Shown here: piece after piece, positions 17,110 through 26,442 of the stretch | Position numbering within the stretch: the first letter of the stretch is position 1 | Layout: the number at the start of each line of letters is the position of its first letter | Assembly (NCBI GenBank): GCA_024234395.1 | Contig: JACKOH010000001.1 | Span: 1,631,001 to 1,695,000 of the forward strand | Direction of reading: 5' to 3' | Length of the DNA: 64,000 nt | Source: Pseudomonadales bacterium | Lineage (GTDB): Bacteria; Pseudomonadota; Gammaproteobacteria; Pseudomonadales; Pseudohongiellaceae | Translations under genes and position numbers: made by a program | The notes under the pieces: generated by a model | Database searches by the model: none | What the model was told of the DNA's origin: nothing | Seen by the model: the letters and a program-made list of their open reading frames with translations, nothing else

Positions 17110-18780
17110 TCAGGCTGCCGCTTTGCGATTGCGGCTGGCCAGCAGTTCGCTGGCAGCGCTCATCAGGGCGTTCAAAGAGGAGGAAATTATGTCCTTGCTG
17201 ATTGCGACTCCGGTGTAACGCTTACCCTCACACTTGAGCTGAATGTAGGTAACCGCTTCGGCACTGGCACCCTGACCCAGGGCGTGTTCGCCGTAGTCCA
17301 GCACCTCGAATTCAAGGTTGATGGACGACTTCAACGCTTCGATAAACGCATCGAGTACGCCATCCCCTTCGCCACTGATCACGATCTCGTCGCCATAGTA
17401 GTTGATGCTGGCATCGAAGGTTTCCCGGCCCTCGTTCTTTTCAATGCTGAAGTTCTCCAGGCTCAACACCTTGGGATTGTCCAGGTAATGGGTGTTGAAC
17501 AGTTGCCAGATCTTGTCAGGCGCTATTTCCTGACCGGTTTCCTCGGCTTCCTTCTGTACCACACGACTGAATTCGATCTGCAACCAGCGTGGCAACTCGA
17601 AACCGAATTTGTTGGCCAGCACGTAGGCCACGCCGCCCTTGCCGGACTGGCTGTTGACCCGGATCACATCCTGGTAGGTTCTGCCCAGGTCACGGGGATC
17701 GATAGGCAGGTAGGCAATCTCCCAGGTAGAACCTTCCGCGTACCTATCCAGGCATTTCTTGATGGCATCCTGGTGGCTGCCGGAAAAGGCGGTGAAAACC
17801 AGGTCTCCGGAGTAAGGCTGGCGCGGATGGACATCGATCTGAGTGCATTCCCGGACTACCGATACGATCCGATCCATGTCATGCAGGTCCAGTTGTGGAT
17901 CAATACCCTGGCTGTAGAGATTCATGGCCATGACCACGATATCCATGTTGCCGGTCCGTTCACCATTGCCCAGCAAAGTACCTTCCACCCGTTGCGCACC
18001 GGCCATGACGGCAAGTTCTGCCGCCGCCACCGCGCAGCCGCGGTCGTTATGGGTGTGCAGACTGACAATTACCGCTTCGCGGTTATTGATGTGACGGGTA
18101 AACCATTCAATCTGGTCGGCATAGACATTGGGTGTCGCCATTTCCACCGTAGCAGGCAGATTGATGATCGCCGGCCGCTCCGCACTGGGTTCCCATACGC
18201 CAAGTACGGCGTTACAGACTTCGACCGCATAATCCATCTCGGTGCCGGTAAAACTTTCCGGCGAATACTGGAATACCCATTCTGTTTCAGGCGCCTGCTC
18301 CGCGCAACGGCGAACCACCCGGGCCCCGTTTACGGCGATATTGACGATGCCTGCCCGGTCGGTCTTGAATACTTTTTCCCGCTGCACTGTCGAGGTGGAA
18401 TTGTAGACGTGCAGGATGGCACGCCTGGCACCTTTGAGCGATTCGAAGGTTCTTTCGATCAATTCCTCGCGGGCCTGGGTAAGAACCTGAATTGTCACGT
18501 CCTCGGGAATCATGTCTTCCTCGATCAGGCAACGCACGAAGTCGAAATCCGGTTGTGATGCGGCCGGAAATCCCACCTCGATCTCCTTGAAGCCGACTTC
18601 CACCAGCAGGCTGAACAATTTCTTCTTCTGCGCCACCGACATAGGCTCGATCAGGGCCTGATTGCCATCCCGCAGATCCACGCTGCACCAGGCAGGCGCC
18701 CGCTCAATTACCTTGTCCGGCCAGGTCCTGTCGGGCAGGTTGACCGGTTTAAAAGGCTTGTATTTGCTGTGATCGAACAT
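17110..18780 (-). CDS. leuA: 2-isopropylmalate synthase (LeuA2 type)
   Basis: 556 aa from the ATG at 18780, with GGAAGAG about 6 nt upstream. It condenses 2-oxoisovalerate and acetyl-CoA, the first leucine-specific step. Motifs visible: SVDLRDGNQALIEPM near the N-terminus, VSLHTHNDRGCAVAAAEL with the metal-binding HxH, and NGERTGNMD. The C-terminal ~130 residues form the leucine-binding regulatory domain. The long form (~556 aa) is the type found in Pseudomonas and actinobacteria. It is divergent from an Lrp-family regulator across an AT-rich 246-bp gap. A second, distantly related synthase lies at 52757-54319. Confidence 0.94.
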   Translation of the reverse strand: MFDHSKYKPFKPVNLPDRTWPDKVIERAPAWCSVDLRDGNQALIEPMSVAQKKKLFSLLVEVGFKEIEVGFPAASQPDFDFVRCLIEEDMIPEDVTIQVLTQAREELIERTFESLKGARRAILHVYNSTSTVQREKVFKTDRAGIVNIAVNGARVVRRCAEQAPETEWVFQYSPESFTGTEMDYAVEVCNAVLGVWEPSAERPAIINLPATVEMATPNVYADQIEWFTRHINNREAVIVSLHTHNDRGCAVAAAELAVMAGAQRVEGTLLGNGERTGNMDIVVMAMNLYSQGIDPQLDLHDMDRIVSVVRECTQIDVHPRQPYSGDLVFTAFSGSHQDAIKKCLDRYAEGSTWEIAYLPIDPRDLGRTYQDVIRVNSQSGKGGVAYVLANKFGFELPRWLQIEFSRVVQKEAEETGQEIAPDKIWQLFNTHYLDNPKVLSLENFSIEKNEGRETFDASINYYGDEIVISGEGDGVLDAFIEALKSSINLEFEVLDYGEHALGQGASAEAVTYIQLKCEGKRYTGVAISKDIISSSLNALMSAASELLASRNRKAAA

Positions 18781-19026
18781 GGTTCTCTTCCCGTCTGGTT
18801 GAACTGAGGAATACAGACAGTGCTGGTGCACGGCTGTTTCAATGTGGCTATGTTAACCAAAGCTGAAGGGCTTTTCTATGCATAGTTTCCATGAAATGGG
18901 GCATAAATTAGAATTAATAGCTATTATTAGTGTATTTATTGGTGGTATTATCTATTTTCTCAGAAACCTCACCTGCCTGTCGTGATTACCCTTGTTCGGG
19001 CCGGTGACTGAGCAGGCATCGGCACC
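18781..19026. promoter_or_regulatory. Divergent leuA/lrp promoter region, AT-rich
   Basis: 246 bp between two outward-reading starts. The part at ~18890-18960 is strikingly AT-rich against the surroundings (runs such as gaattaatagctattattag). Lrp-family proteins bind such degenerate AT-rich sites, so control of leuA by the neighbouring regulator is plausible but not shown. No leader peptide rich in leucine codons was found ahead of leuA. Confidence 0.45.
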
Positions 19027-19503
19027 ATGAAACTGGACAAAATCGATCTGAAAATCCTGCGTGAAATGCAGCGCGACGGAACCATCACCAACCTGGAACT
19101 GGCTGAACAGGTAGGGCTTTCGCCCTCTCCCTGTGCCAGGCGGGTAAAACAGCTGGAGGAAAGCGGCATTATCGACCGTACGGTCACCCTGCTGAATCCG
19201 TCTCAACTGGGACTGAAGCTGATCGCGCTGATCCAGATCGCCATGGACCGCCATACCCCGGATCGTTTCGAAGAGTTCGAGCGACAGGTGGCCGGTTACC
19301 CGGAAGTGGTGGAATGTTCGCTGATTACCGGCCAGTCAGCCGATTACCTGCTCAAGGTGATCGTGCCGGACATGGAGTACTACCAGGAATTTCTGCTCAA
19401 CAAGATCACCCGCATCAAGGGCGTCTCGGACGTCCACTCCAGCTTTATCATGCGCCAGGTGATTCATTCCACGGAACTGCCACTTAATCATCTGCAGCCC
19501 TGA
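19027..19503 (+). CDS. Lrp/AsnC-family transcriptional regulator
   Basis: 158 aa. An N-terminal helix-turn-helix (KIDLKILREMQRDGTITNLELAEQVGLSPSPC) is followed by the RAM ligand-binding domain (VECSLITGQSADYLLKVIVPD). Family members respond to amino acids such as leucine. It is divergent from leuA, which makes branched-chain amino acid biosynthesis a likely target. It ends 12 bp before the convergent response regulator. The close match over the whole length to the global Lrp pattern makes AsnC less likely. Confidence 0.88.
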   Translation: MKLDKIDLKILREMQRDGTITNLELAEQVGLSPSPCARRVKQLEESGIIDRTVTLLNPSQLGLKLIALIQIAMDRHTPDRFEEFERQVAGYPEVVECSLITGQSADYLLKVIVPDMEYYQEFLLNKITRIKGVSDVHSSFIMRQVIHSTELPLNHLQP

Positions 19504-19515
19504 CCCGGGACCGCA

Positions 19516-20316
19516 CTACTGAAAGAAGTGTTTCACCTTGTCCTTATAGGAACGGCTCATTTTCAGCGACGAGCCGCAGCTGAGTATCAGGTGATACTCA
19601 CCATTGATATGAGACGAGACCTTCTCCACCCGTTGCAGGTTGACGATGGTGGAGCGATGGACGCGCTGAAAGGTGGCCGGGTCCAGCTTGGCCTCCAGTT
19701 CCTTCATGGTGGTGCGCATAATGTGGGTTTCGCCCTGTACATGGATACACATGTAATCGCCGGCCGCATCGATCCAGTCGATATCCCGTACCGGGACAAA
19801 GGTGGTGGTGGAACCATCCTTGATCGCCAGGCGGTCAGGATGGGGTGATTCCTGCTCATCCGTTTCCAGTAATTCGCCGATCGCCGCTTCGGATTTACCA
19901 GTCATGCTGACCATCATTTCCAGCAGACGCTGTTTCTCATCCATGGCACTCAGTTGCGCGTGAGTCTGCATGGCCCTCTCCACCGCTTCGCGCAGACGTT
20001 CTTCTTCGACCGGTTTCAGCAGGTAGTCCACAGCGTGGATCTTGAACGCGTCGACCGCGTACTCGTCGTAGGCGGTGACAAAGACAATCATCGGCATCAG
20101 GTCCACCTGGATTTCGCGGACCACTTCGAAGCCATTCATGCCCGGCATCTGGATATCGAGAAATACCAGATCAGGCTCCTTTTCGACGATAGCTGCCAGT
20201 GCCTCCTTGCCGTTGCTGCAGGTGCCGACAACCTCGACCTGATCAATCTCTTCGAGGCGCATTTTCAGCCCCTTGCAGGCCAGTTCTTCGTCATCTACGA
20301 TCAGTGCTTTCAACAT
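19516..20316 (-). CDS. LytTR-family response regulator
   Basis: 266 aa. The receiver domain has the phosphoacceptor in DLVFLDIQMPGMNGFEV and the switch region YAVDAFKIHAVDYLLKPV. The C-terminal ~100 residues form a LytTR DNA-binding domain (FQRVHRSTIVNLQRV and SCGSSLKMSRSYKDKVKHFF). Its sensor kinase ends 1 bp upstream, so the two form an operon. This LytS/LytT (AlgZ/AlgR-like) layout regulates envelope, metabolite or virulence genes in different bacteria; targets here are unknown. Confidence 0.92.
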   Translation of the reverse strand: MLKALIVDDEELACKGLKMRLEEIDQVEVVGTCSNGKEALAAIVEKEPDLVFLDIQMPGMNGFEVVREIQVDLMPMIVFVTAYDEYAVDAFKIHAVDYLLKPVEEERLREAVERAMQTHAQLSAMDEKQRLLEMMVSMTGKSEAAIGELLETDEQESPHPDRLAIKDGSTTTFVPVRDIDWIDAAGDYMCIHVQGETHIMRTTMKELEAKLDPATFQRVHRSTIVNLQRVEKVSSHINGEYHLILSCGSSLKMSRSYKDKVKHFFQ

Positions 20317-20317
20317 A

Positions 20318-21451
20318 CTAGTTCCCTGTCACTTCGAAAGGTATTACTACAGTCGCCTTGCAACCCGAAGGCTGCTCTCTGGTAAAGGCAAAGCGCTGGT
20401 TGGCGCCATACATCTCTTTCAGCCTGTTGCGTACATTCATCAGACCGACCCCGGTAAATCCGGACAGCGACTCGCCAAGCAATGACTCCGGGATACCGGG
20501 ACCATTGTCCGCCACCGTCAGGATCAGCCTGTCACCATCCACTTGCGCGGTAATGGTGATCTTACCCCCTTCCACCATTTTCGACAGCCCATGTTTGATG
20601 GAATTTTCGATCAGCGGCTGCAGCAACATACTTGGCACCAGCGCCCCCATGGCAGTGTCCTCGACGCTGATCTCGATCTGCATGCGCTCTCCGAATCTTA
20701 CCTTTTCTATATCGAGGTAAAGTTTCGAGGTTTCAAGCTCATGCGCGAAAGTGACCCGGTCCAGCGGTGAATGGTCCAGGGAATAGCGCAGAAATTTGCT
20801 CAGCTTGGTCAGCATCTGGTTGGCCTGGTCAGTGGACTTGTCCAGAACCAGGGTGGAAATCGCGTTCAGGGTATTGAACAGAAAATGGGGATTGAGCTGG
20901 TAGCGCAGCATCCTCAGTTGTGCTTCCTGGGCCAGGGCCTCGGAGCGCAGGCTCTTCTCCTTTTCGAGCTGGAACAACTGGTAGTATTTGATGAAGAAAT
21001 ACAGACCGCTCCACATCAGGATGGTCGGGTAGGCAATGGAGAACGAACCCCGCAGCAGGTCCTCCACCAGGAAATCCTCAAAAGGCAGGAACTCCCCGAA
21101 CGACATGTAATCCATGTAGTTGCTGATCGGTTGCCAGACCAGCGCGACACTGAGCGAACCCAGCAACACTGTAGTGATGCGGATAAGGACCCCGTTATCC
21201 CAGACCATCCGGTACAGGCCACGCAGCAGGGTGGTCAGGAGAATACCGACCAGCGCGGACAGCAGATAGATGACACCGCGACCGAGCAGGTATTCCGCGG
21301 GGACGAACGTCAGGTCCCTGACCACCAGCAGGATACCCCAGACTGTCCAGCCCCCGGCCTGGAACAGCCAGAACTGCTTACCACGACTCAGGGAGATTGC
21401 CCGTTCCTTGAGCGTTGCCGGTTTCTCATAGGGCTGAATCAGAGCTGTCAT
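20318..21451 (-). CDS. LytS/AlgZ-type sensor histidine kinase
   Basis: 377 aa. Several hydrophobic segments occupy residues ~25-160. The kinase core is of the His_kinase (LytS) type: RYQLNPHFLFNTLNAIST contains the phosphorylated histidine, and LQPLIENSIKHG with VADNGPGIPESL is the ATP-binding part. It has no recognisable periplasmic sensor domain. It ends 1 bp before the LytTR regulator, its likely partner. Confidence 0.9.
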   Translation of the reverse strand: MTALIQPYEKPATLKERAISLSRGKQFWLFQAGGWTVWGILLVVRDLTFVPAEYLLGRGVIYLLSALVGILLTTLLRGLYRMVWDNGVLIRITTVLLGSLSVALVWQPISNYMDYMSFGEFLPFEDFLVEDLLRGSFSIAYPTILMWSGLYFFIKYYQLFQLEKEKSLRSEALAQEAQLRMLRYQLNPHFLFNTLNAISTLVLDKSTDQANQMLTKLSKFLRYSLDHSPLDRVTFAHELETSKLYLDIEKVRFGERMQIEISVEDTAMGALVPSMLLQPLIENSIKHGLSKMVEGGKITITAQVDGDRLILTVADNGPGIPESLLGESLSGFTGVGLMNVRNRLKEMYGANQRFAFTREQPSGCKATVVIPFEVTGN

Positions 21452-21537
21452 ACGGGTCGGCAGTAGTGAATATCAGGTCCAATTATGCAATAACGGCGGC
21501 TGGCATGACACCGGGGCCCGCCCACCGGCACAAAATA

Positions 21538-21567
21538 AAAGCCATGCTGCCGGGACAGCATGGCTTT
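21538..21567 (-). terminator. Intrinsic terminator after mdh
   Basis: A perfect 12-bp stem (aaagccatgctg / cagcatggcttt) with a 6-nt loop; on the minus strand it is followed by TTTTATTTTG. It lies 47 bp past the mdh stop. Confidence 0.85.
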
Positions 21568-21614
21568 ATCTGTCTTCATCAAACGCCGCCAGCTACTGCG
21601 GCTCATTAACCGGT

Positions 21615-22592
21615 TCAGGGCAGCAGGTGGGAGACCGCCTGCTTCTCCTCAGCCAGCTCCTGCTCGGTTTTCTGCATCAGATCGCGGCTGAACTCATTGA
21701 TTTCCAGCCCCTCCACCACCTGGTACTGCCCGTTCTCACAGGTGACCGGAAAGGAATAGATCAGGCCCTCGGCGATACCGTAGTTGCCCTCGCTGTGAAT
21801 TCCCATGCTGACGATTTTGCCATTGGTGCCCAGCGCCCAGTCGCGCATGTGCTCGATGGCGGCGTTGGCGGCGGAAGCGGCACTGGAAAGACCACGCGCC
21901 TTGATAATGGCGGCGCCGCGCTGCTGCACGGTCGGGATGAATTCCTTCAGTACCCAGTCCTGGTCAACCAGGCTGAGGGCTTTTTCACCTGCCACGGTGG
22001 CATGATGAATATCCGGATACTGGGTTGCCGAGTGATTACCCCAGATAATGACACTTTCCACTTCAGTGTTGTGCCTGCCGGTCTTGTTGGCCAGCTGGGC
22101 AATGGCCCGGTTGTGATCGAGGCGGGTCATGGCGGTAAATTGCCCGGGCTTCAGGTTCGGGGCATTGCGATAGGCGATCAGGGCATTGGTGTTGGCCGGA
22201 TTGCCCACCACCAGAATTTTGACGTCACGACTGGCGTTGTCGTTGATGGCCTTGCCCTGGGCCGAGAATATCGCCGCATTGGCTTCCAGCAGGTCCTTGC
22301 GCTCCATACCCGGACCGCGGGGCCGCGCGCCGACCAGCAGGCAGTAGTCGGCATCCTTGAATGCCACATTGGGATCATCGGTCTGGACGATGCCGGCCAC
22401 CAGCGGAAAAGCACAGTCTTCCAGTTCCATGACCACACCCTTCAGTGCGTCCAGGGCCGGGGTAATTTCGAGGCACTGCAGGATAACCGGCTGGTCGGGC
22501 CCCAGCATTTCACCAGCAGCGATTCTGAAGAGAAGGGAATAACTGATTTGACCTGCGGCTCCGGTGACGGCCACTCTGACGGGTGCGTTCAT
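21615..22592 (-). CDS. mdh: Malate dehydrogenase
   Basis: 325 aa, of the cytosolic-type (also seen in Pseudomonas relatives and actinobacteria) rather than the E. coli 312-aa type. It interconverts malate and oxaloacetate with NAD in the TCA cycle. The Rossmann motif VAVTGAAGQISYSLLFRIA, the substrate arginines in GARPRGPGMERKDLL, and the catalytic histidine in WGNHSATQYPD are visible. It is a single gene with its own likely promoter (extended -10) and terminator. Confidence 0.95.
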   Translation of the reverse strand: MNAPVRVAVTGAAGQISYSLLFRIAAGEMLGPDQPVILQCLEITPALDALKGVVMELEDCAFPLVAGIVQTDDPNVAFKDADYCLLVGARPRGPGMERKDLLEANAAIFSAQGKAINDNASRDVKILVVGNPANTNALIAYRNAPNLKPGQFTAMTRLDHNRAIAQLANKTGRHNTEVESVIIWGNHSATQYPDIHHATVAGEKALSLVDQDWVLKEFIPTVQQRGAAIIKARGLSSAASAANAAIEHMRDWALGTNGKIVSMGIHSEGNYGIAEGLIYSFPVTCENGQYQVVEGLEINEFSRDLMQKTEQELAEEKQAVSHLLP

Positions 22593-22686
22593 AAGACTCG
22601 ATGATCCTTACTGGCTGTTGGGTTAATGGTAGGCTGGCAGCCTGTTAACGAAAGGTTGATGAAAAACCAGGAAAATTAGGCCGCGT

Positions 22687-22695
22687 AGTATAACA
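22687..22695 (-). promoter_or_regulatory. Possible extended -10 promoter of mdh
   Basis: On the minus strand TGTTATACT (TGn plus TATACT) lies ~95 bp before the mdh ATG. No convincing -35 was seen, as is usual for extended -10 promoters. The rest of the 22593-22983 gap shows no gene. Confidence 0.4.
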
Positions 22696-22983
22696 GACTT
22701 TGCTGCAATACCCCCAGCTTCGCCGCCTTCCCGGTTCCATGGATCTTCCACCGGACCGGGCATTGCCTGCACCAGTCCGTGTCCGGGTAAGGGTTTCAGG
22801 AACCGCCTCGACGGCATCAGAATGAGGTACAGGCACTCATTTCTGGAGGGGGATTGAGGATTCAGGTGCGGATCCAGACCTCCAGCATGGCCGGTTCCGC
22901 TTCTCCGGTCACCCCCCATGCCCGGCAAGTCTATCCTGGCTCAGCAACCGCTGCCGCCGGATACAGGCAGCGTCAGGCCTGGC

Positions 22984-24045
22984 TCAACCGATAAACATCG
23001 CATCGCCATAGCTGAAAAAGCGATACTTCTGTTCGACAGCCTCCCGATAAGCGCCAAGTATCCTCTCTTTCCCGGCAAAGGCACTGACCAGCATCAGTAA
23101 TGTCGACTGCGGAAGATGGAAATTGGTGATCATGGCATCGACCACCTGGAAGCGATAACCGGGATAGATAAAGATGTCGGTCTCCCCCTCGAAAGCTTCC
23201 AGCCGGCCGCCGCGGGCAGCGCTTTCCAGGCTGCGCACCGAGGTGGTCCCCACCGCGATTACCCGCCCACCACGCCGCCGGCAGGCTTCGATACTGTCCA
23301 CTACCGTCTGGGACACCTGCTGCCATTCACTGTGCATGCGGTGATCTTCCACCCGATCAACCCGCACCGGCTGAAAGGTCCCGGCTCCGACGTGAAGCGT
23401 GACAAACGCCCGCTGCACGCCCAACCCATCGAGACGACTCAGCAGTTCCTGATCGAAGTGCAATCCGGCCGTAGGAGCCGCAACCGCCCCCGGCACCTCG
23501 TTATAGACAGTCTGGTACCGCTCCCGGTCCTGCAACTGATCCTCGCGCCGAATGTAAGGGGGCAGCGGCATATGGCCGATTCGCTCCAGCGTCTGCGCCA
23601 GGCTGGTGTCTTGTGGAAACTGCACGGTGAAGAACTCCCCTTCCCGGCCCAGCACGGTGGCCCGGATGCTGTCTGCGGATTCACTTTTGAGGTTGCCTCC
23701 CTCCGCTGCGGATACTGAGAACAGCAGTTCGGTACCCGGTCCGGGCGACTTGCTGGCACGAATCTGCACCAGTGCAGAACGTTCCGAAATAAGCCGCTCC
23801 ACCAGCACCTCGATCCGCCCGCCGGTTGCCTTGCGGCCGAACAGGCGCGCCGGAATAACCCGGGTGTTGTTGAATACCAGCAGATCGTCAGGGCTAAGCA
23901 ACTCCGGCAGATCACGAAAAACCCGGTGCGTGACCGTCCCCGAGGTCCGGTCGAGGCACAACAGCCGGCTGTCGGTGCGCTTGGCCGGGGGATGAAGGGC
24001 AATCAGTTCCTCAGGAAGCTGATAATCGAAGTCGGTGGTCTGCAT
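22984..24045 (-). CDS. queA: tRNA preQ1(34) S-adenosylmethionine ribosyltransferase-isomerase
   Basis: 353 aa (family ~350). QueA moves the ribosyl part of SAM onto preQ1 at the wobble position of tRNA, making epoxyqueuosine. Typical segments are FDYQLPEELIALHP at the start, DLLVFNNTRVIPARLFG, GAVAAPTAGLHFD, HVGAGTFQPVRVDRVEDH and MITNFHLPQSTLLMLVSAFAG. In many bacteria tgt, yajC and secD follow queA; here the sequence on its 3' side is the mdh region instead, so that cluster is not conserved. Confidence 0.95.
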   Translation of the reverse strand: MQTTDFDYQLPEELIALHPPAKRTDSRLLCLDRTSGTVTHRVFRDLPELLSPDDLLVFNNTRVIPARLFGRKATGGRIEVLVERLISERSALVQIRASKSPGPGTELLFSVSAAEGGNLKSESADSIRATVLGREGEFFTVQFPQDTSLAQTLERIGHMPLPPYIRREDQLQDRERYQTVYNEVPGAVAAPTAGLHFDQELLSRLDGLGVQRAFVTLHVGAGTFQPVRVDRVEDHRMHSEWQQVSQTVVDSIEACRRRGGRVIAVGTTSVRSLESAARGGRLEAFEGETDIFIYPGYRFQVVDAMITNFHLPQSTLLMLVSAFAGKERILGAYREAVEQKYRFFSYGDAMFIG

Positions 24046-24239
24046 GAATCAGGTTATAACGAACAGTTAACGGGAATCACCGGCCTTCCGGCCGGGACGC
24101 AAGAGTAATGAATTTCAGCGCCCACTTGAAGCCCGAATCGCACGATTCCCGATTGCGGGCCCACTGATTGCTGTTATAATCCCATCCCGTCGAATACCCT
24201 GCCCTTTCGTGGCAGCTCCCCGATCGCAAGAGATCCAAT

Positions 24240-24326
24240 GCCGGAGTGGTGAAATTGGTAGACACGTCGGACTCAAAATCCGATGCTAGCGATAGCGTGC
24301 CGGTTCAAGTCCGGCCTCCGGTACCA
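24240..24326 (+). tRNA. tRNA-Leu (anticodon CAA), copy 1
   Basis: 87 nt including the encoded CCA. Acceptor GCCGGAG pairs with CTCCGGT, the anticodon stem TCGGA/TCCGA encloses loop CTCAAAA with anticodon CAA, a long variable arm is present, and the T arm has GGTTCAAGTCC. The long variable arm and CAA anticodon identify leucine (UUG codons). It lies between queA and the transposase, inside the direct repeat, and is identical to the copy at 41685-41771. Confidence 0.95.
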
Positions 24327-24523
24327 GCCCTGCACCAATGCGAATACACCTTCTTGAGCTTTTATAAGACAGAGTAGCTGGCTTCGAACCAGATACCTCT
24401 TCGCGCGCCAGCAGCTTCTTCGAGCCGACGGGCCGATGGCATCTACCAAGATGCTCTCGAATGCAGACACCGACAGAAATCGAACTATACTGACAGCAAC
24501 ACACGGTCGAAAAGGACTTCGAC

Positions 24524-26038
24524 TTGCCACTGCCAGCCACATTGCCAGGCGGGGTCCAGCCTGCTCTTTCTGCCGCCACCGCACCACACTACCGGCGCCA
24601 CCAGCCGGCGACCACGCTGCTGTACAGGATCGTCGAGCAGCACTACCCCGCCTTTCTCGCCCACCTGCAAGCAGAAGGCCGCTCCCTGCCCGACTATGTG
24701 CAGCAGGAGTTCACCGACTATCTCAAGTGCGGCCGCCTGGAACACGGCTTCCTGCGGTTGCGCTGCGAGAACTGCCATCACGAGAAACTGGTGGCCTTCT
24801 CCTGCAAGCGCCGGGGCTTCTGCCCCAGCTGCGGCACCCACCGAATGGTGGAAAGCGCTGCCCTGCTGGTGGACGAAGTGCTGCCGGCCAGGCCGATCCG
24901 CCAGTGGGTGTTGACCGTCCCGTTCCCACTGCGCTTTCTGTTTGCCGCCTACTCCGAACTGATGAGCCGGGTACTCGGTATCGTCACCAGAGCAATCTCC
25001 ACCCACCTGGCCCACCAGGTAGGACTTCCAAGGACTGACGCCCACACCGGCGCCGTCACCCTGATCCAGCGTTTCGGCTCGGCCCTGAACCTGAATATCC
25101 ACTTTCATATGCTGTTTCTGGATGGTGTCTATGTGCAGGACCCCAATGACCAATACGGCTTCCGCCGAATCCCACCCCCGACGGTCGACCAACTCCACGA
25201 CCTGCTGCATCGCATCAGTCAGCGGGTGGCCCGCTTCCTGGAGCGGCGCGGCATTCTGGAGCGCGATGAGGACAACAGCTACCTCACTCTGGATGGCCTG
25301 GAAGAAGATCCCCTCCAGGATATCCACTCTCACTCGGTCGCCTACCGGATCGCAGTAGGACCTCAGAAAGGTCGCCAGGTATTCACCCTGCAGACCATCC
25401 CGCCCAGACCCGATCTGCCATCGGGCGCCGACCGTGTGGCCAAACTGGCCGGCTTCAGTCTGCATGCCGGAGTCGCCGCCCGGGCCGATCAGCGCGACAA
25501 GGTCGAACGCCTGTGCCGCTACATTGCCAGGCCCGCTGTCTCCGAACAGCGCCTTTCGCTGACCCCCACCGGCAAAGTGCGTTACGAGCTGAAGACGCCG
25601 TTCAGAAACGGCATCACCCATGTGATCTTCGAGCCCCTGGACTTCATAGCGAGATTGGCCGCCCTGGTCCCCAGACCCAGGGTGAACCAGACAAGATTTC
25701 ATGGCGTGTTCGCCCCTAACAGCAAACACCGGGCCGCCATCACGCCCTCGGGCCGGGGCAAGGGCAATAACAAACACGCCATCCACCTCGATGACAAATC
25801 CCCTGCAGAACGCCATACCGCCATGACCTGGGCCCAGCGTCTCAAACGGGTGTTCCGGATCGACATAGAAACCTGCGAGAAGTGCCAGGGGCCGGTGCGC
25901 ATCATTGCCTGTATTGAAGATCAGGAATTAATCCGGCGAATACTGGAACATTTGAAAAACAAGGAACCCGATGAGTCCCAGGTTCAATCACCACCCGGGT
26001 GGGCACCGCCGCAGATCGGCTTGTTTGACGCGACCTAA
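24524..26038 (+). CDS. ISCR/IS91-family rolling-circle transposase, copy 1
   Basis: 504 aa; TTG start with AAAAGG 8 nt upstream. The N-terminal zinc-binding domain has C81, C84, C94, C100 and C103 (CENCHHEK, SCKRRGFCPSCG). The HUH nuclease motif is HFH at 193-195 in LNIHFHMLFLDGVYV, and the single catalytic tyrosine is probably Y333 in ERLCRYIARPAVS. The whole sequence closely follows the ISCR1 transposase pattern (FHGVFAPNSKHRA, TWAQRLKRVFRIDIETC). Such enzymes move DNA by one-ended rolling-circle replication and can carry along neighbouring sequence. The gene looks intact. It differs from copy 2 by only a few residues (for example A17 against T17). Confidence 0.93.
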   Translation: MPLPATLPGGVQPALSAATAPHYRRHQPATTLLYRIVEQHYPAFLAHLQAEGRSLPDYVQQEFTDYLKCGRLEHGFLRLRCENCHHEKLVAFSCKRRGFCPSCGTHRMVESAALLVDEVLPARPIRQWVLTVPFPLRFLFAAYSELMSRVLGIVTRAISTHLAHQVGLPRTDAHTGAVTLIQRFGSALNLNIHFHMLFLDGVYVQDPNDQYGFRRIPPPTVDQLHDLLHRISQRVARFLERRGILERDEDNSYLTLDGLEEDPLQDIHSHSVAYRIAVGPQKGRQVFTLQTIPPRPDLPSGADRVAKLAGFSLHAGVAARADQRDKVERLCRYIARPAVSEQRLSLTPTGKVRYELKTPFRNGITHVIFEPLDFIARLAALVPRPRVNQTRFHGVFAPNSKHRAAITPSGRGKGNNKHAIHLDDKSPAERHTAMTWAQRLKRVFRIDIETCEKCQGPVRIIACIEDQELIRRILEHLKNKEPDESQVQSPPGWAPPQIGLFDAT

Positions 26039-26090
26039 CTCAACAACAAAACAACAGGACGGAAAGACACAACAGTCTGCCAGGAACGGT

Positions 26091-26120
26091 GGCCGGATGA
26101 CACTTGGTTGGTCATCGGCC
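26091..26120 (+). repeat. Hairpin in the 3' (ori) end of the ISCR-like element
   Basis: ggccggatgac and gtcatcggcc pair with a one-base bulge around a 9-nt loop, ~55 bp after the transposase stop. The same hairpin appears in all four copies of the 3' end (near 27762, 30728 and 43536). IS91/ISCR elements start replication at this end, so it is a candidate nicking-site structure. Confidence 0.55.
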
Positions 26121-26442
26121 TGAGCATTATTTAACCATGAATCTCCCCGCATTCCTTCCGGTTTGCGGATTAAACACAACTGATTCCCAGTGATTTCTGA
26201 CCGATAATCAGGCCTGACCCCGTCCGACATTCACAAGACTGGACAAAGCACCGCTTCGCAGATACCTTTAATTCTTCCTATAAGCGATGCTAAATTGTGC
26301 TGACGGCACAGGGAAAGTAGCAGTGCAACCAACAATCACTAATGAGAAAATTAAATTTGCAAGGATCCGCATAAGTAAAACCACGATTTCAACACACTAG
26401 TGCAGCATATGACTCGTTACCATAATGCGCGGATTCAAAACT

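Larger units (their letters stand above)
24186..26282 (+). repeat. Long direct repeat, copy 1 (tRNA-Leu plus ISCR-like element)
   Basis: About 2.1 kb that recurs nearly unchanged at 41631-43736, with a constant offset of 17,445 bp through the tRNA and transposase. The first shared bases are cccgtcgaat at 24186; upstream the two copies differ. Only scattered single-base changes were seen (for example T/A at 24206 and 41651). It includes ~54 bp ahead of the tRNA, the tRNA, the transposase and ~245 bp after it. Confidence 0.9.

Noticed and set aside
17044..18558. 504-codon open frame on the plus strand opposite leuA
   Set aside because: Antisense to an unambiguous leuA; its sequence has no recognisable motif and no ribosome-binding site.
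18781..19026. Leucine attenuator or T-box-like leader ahead of leuA
   Set aside because: No leader peptide with leucine codons and no terminator/antiterminator pair could be found in the 246 bp.
24485..25816. 443-codon open frame on the minus strand across the transposase (and its twin at 41930-43261)
   Set aside because: It is antisense to the clearly conserved transposase with zinc, HUH and tyrosine motifs; high GC keeps the opposite frame open, and it shows no family features.
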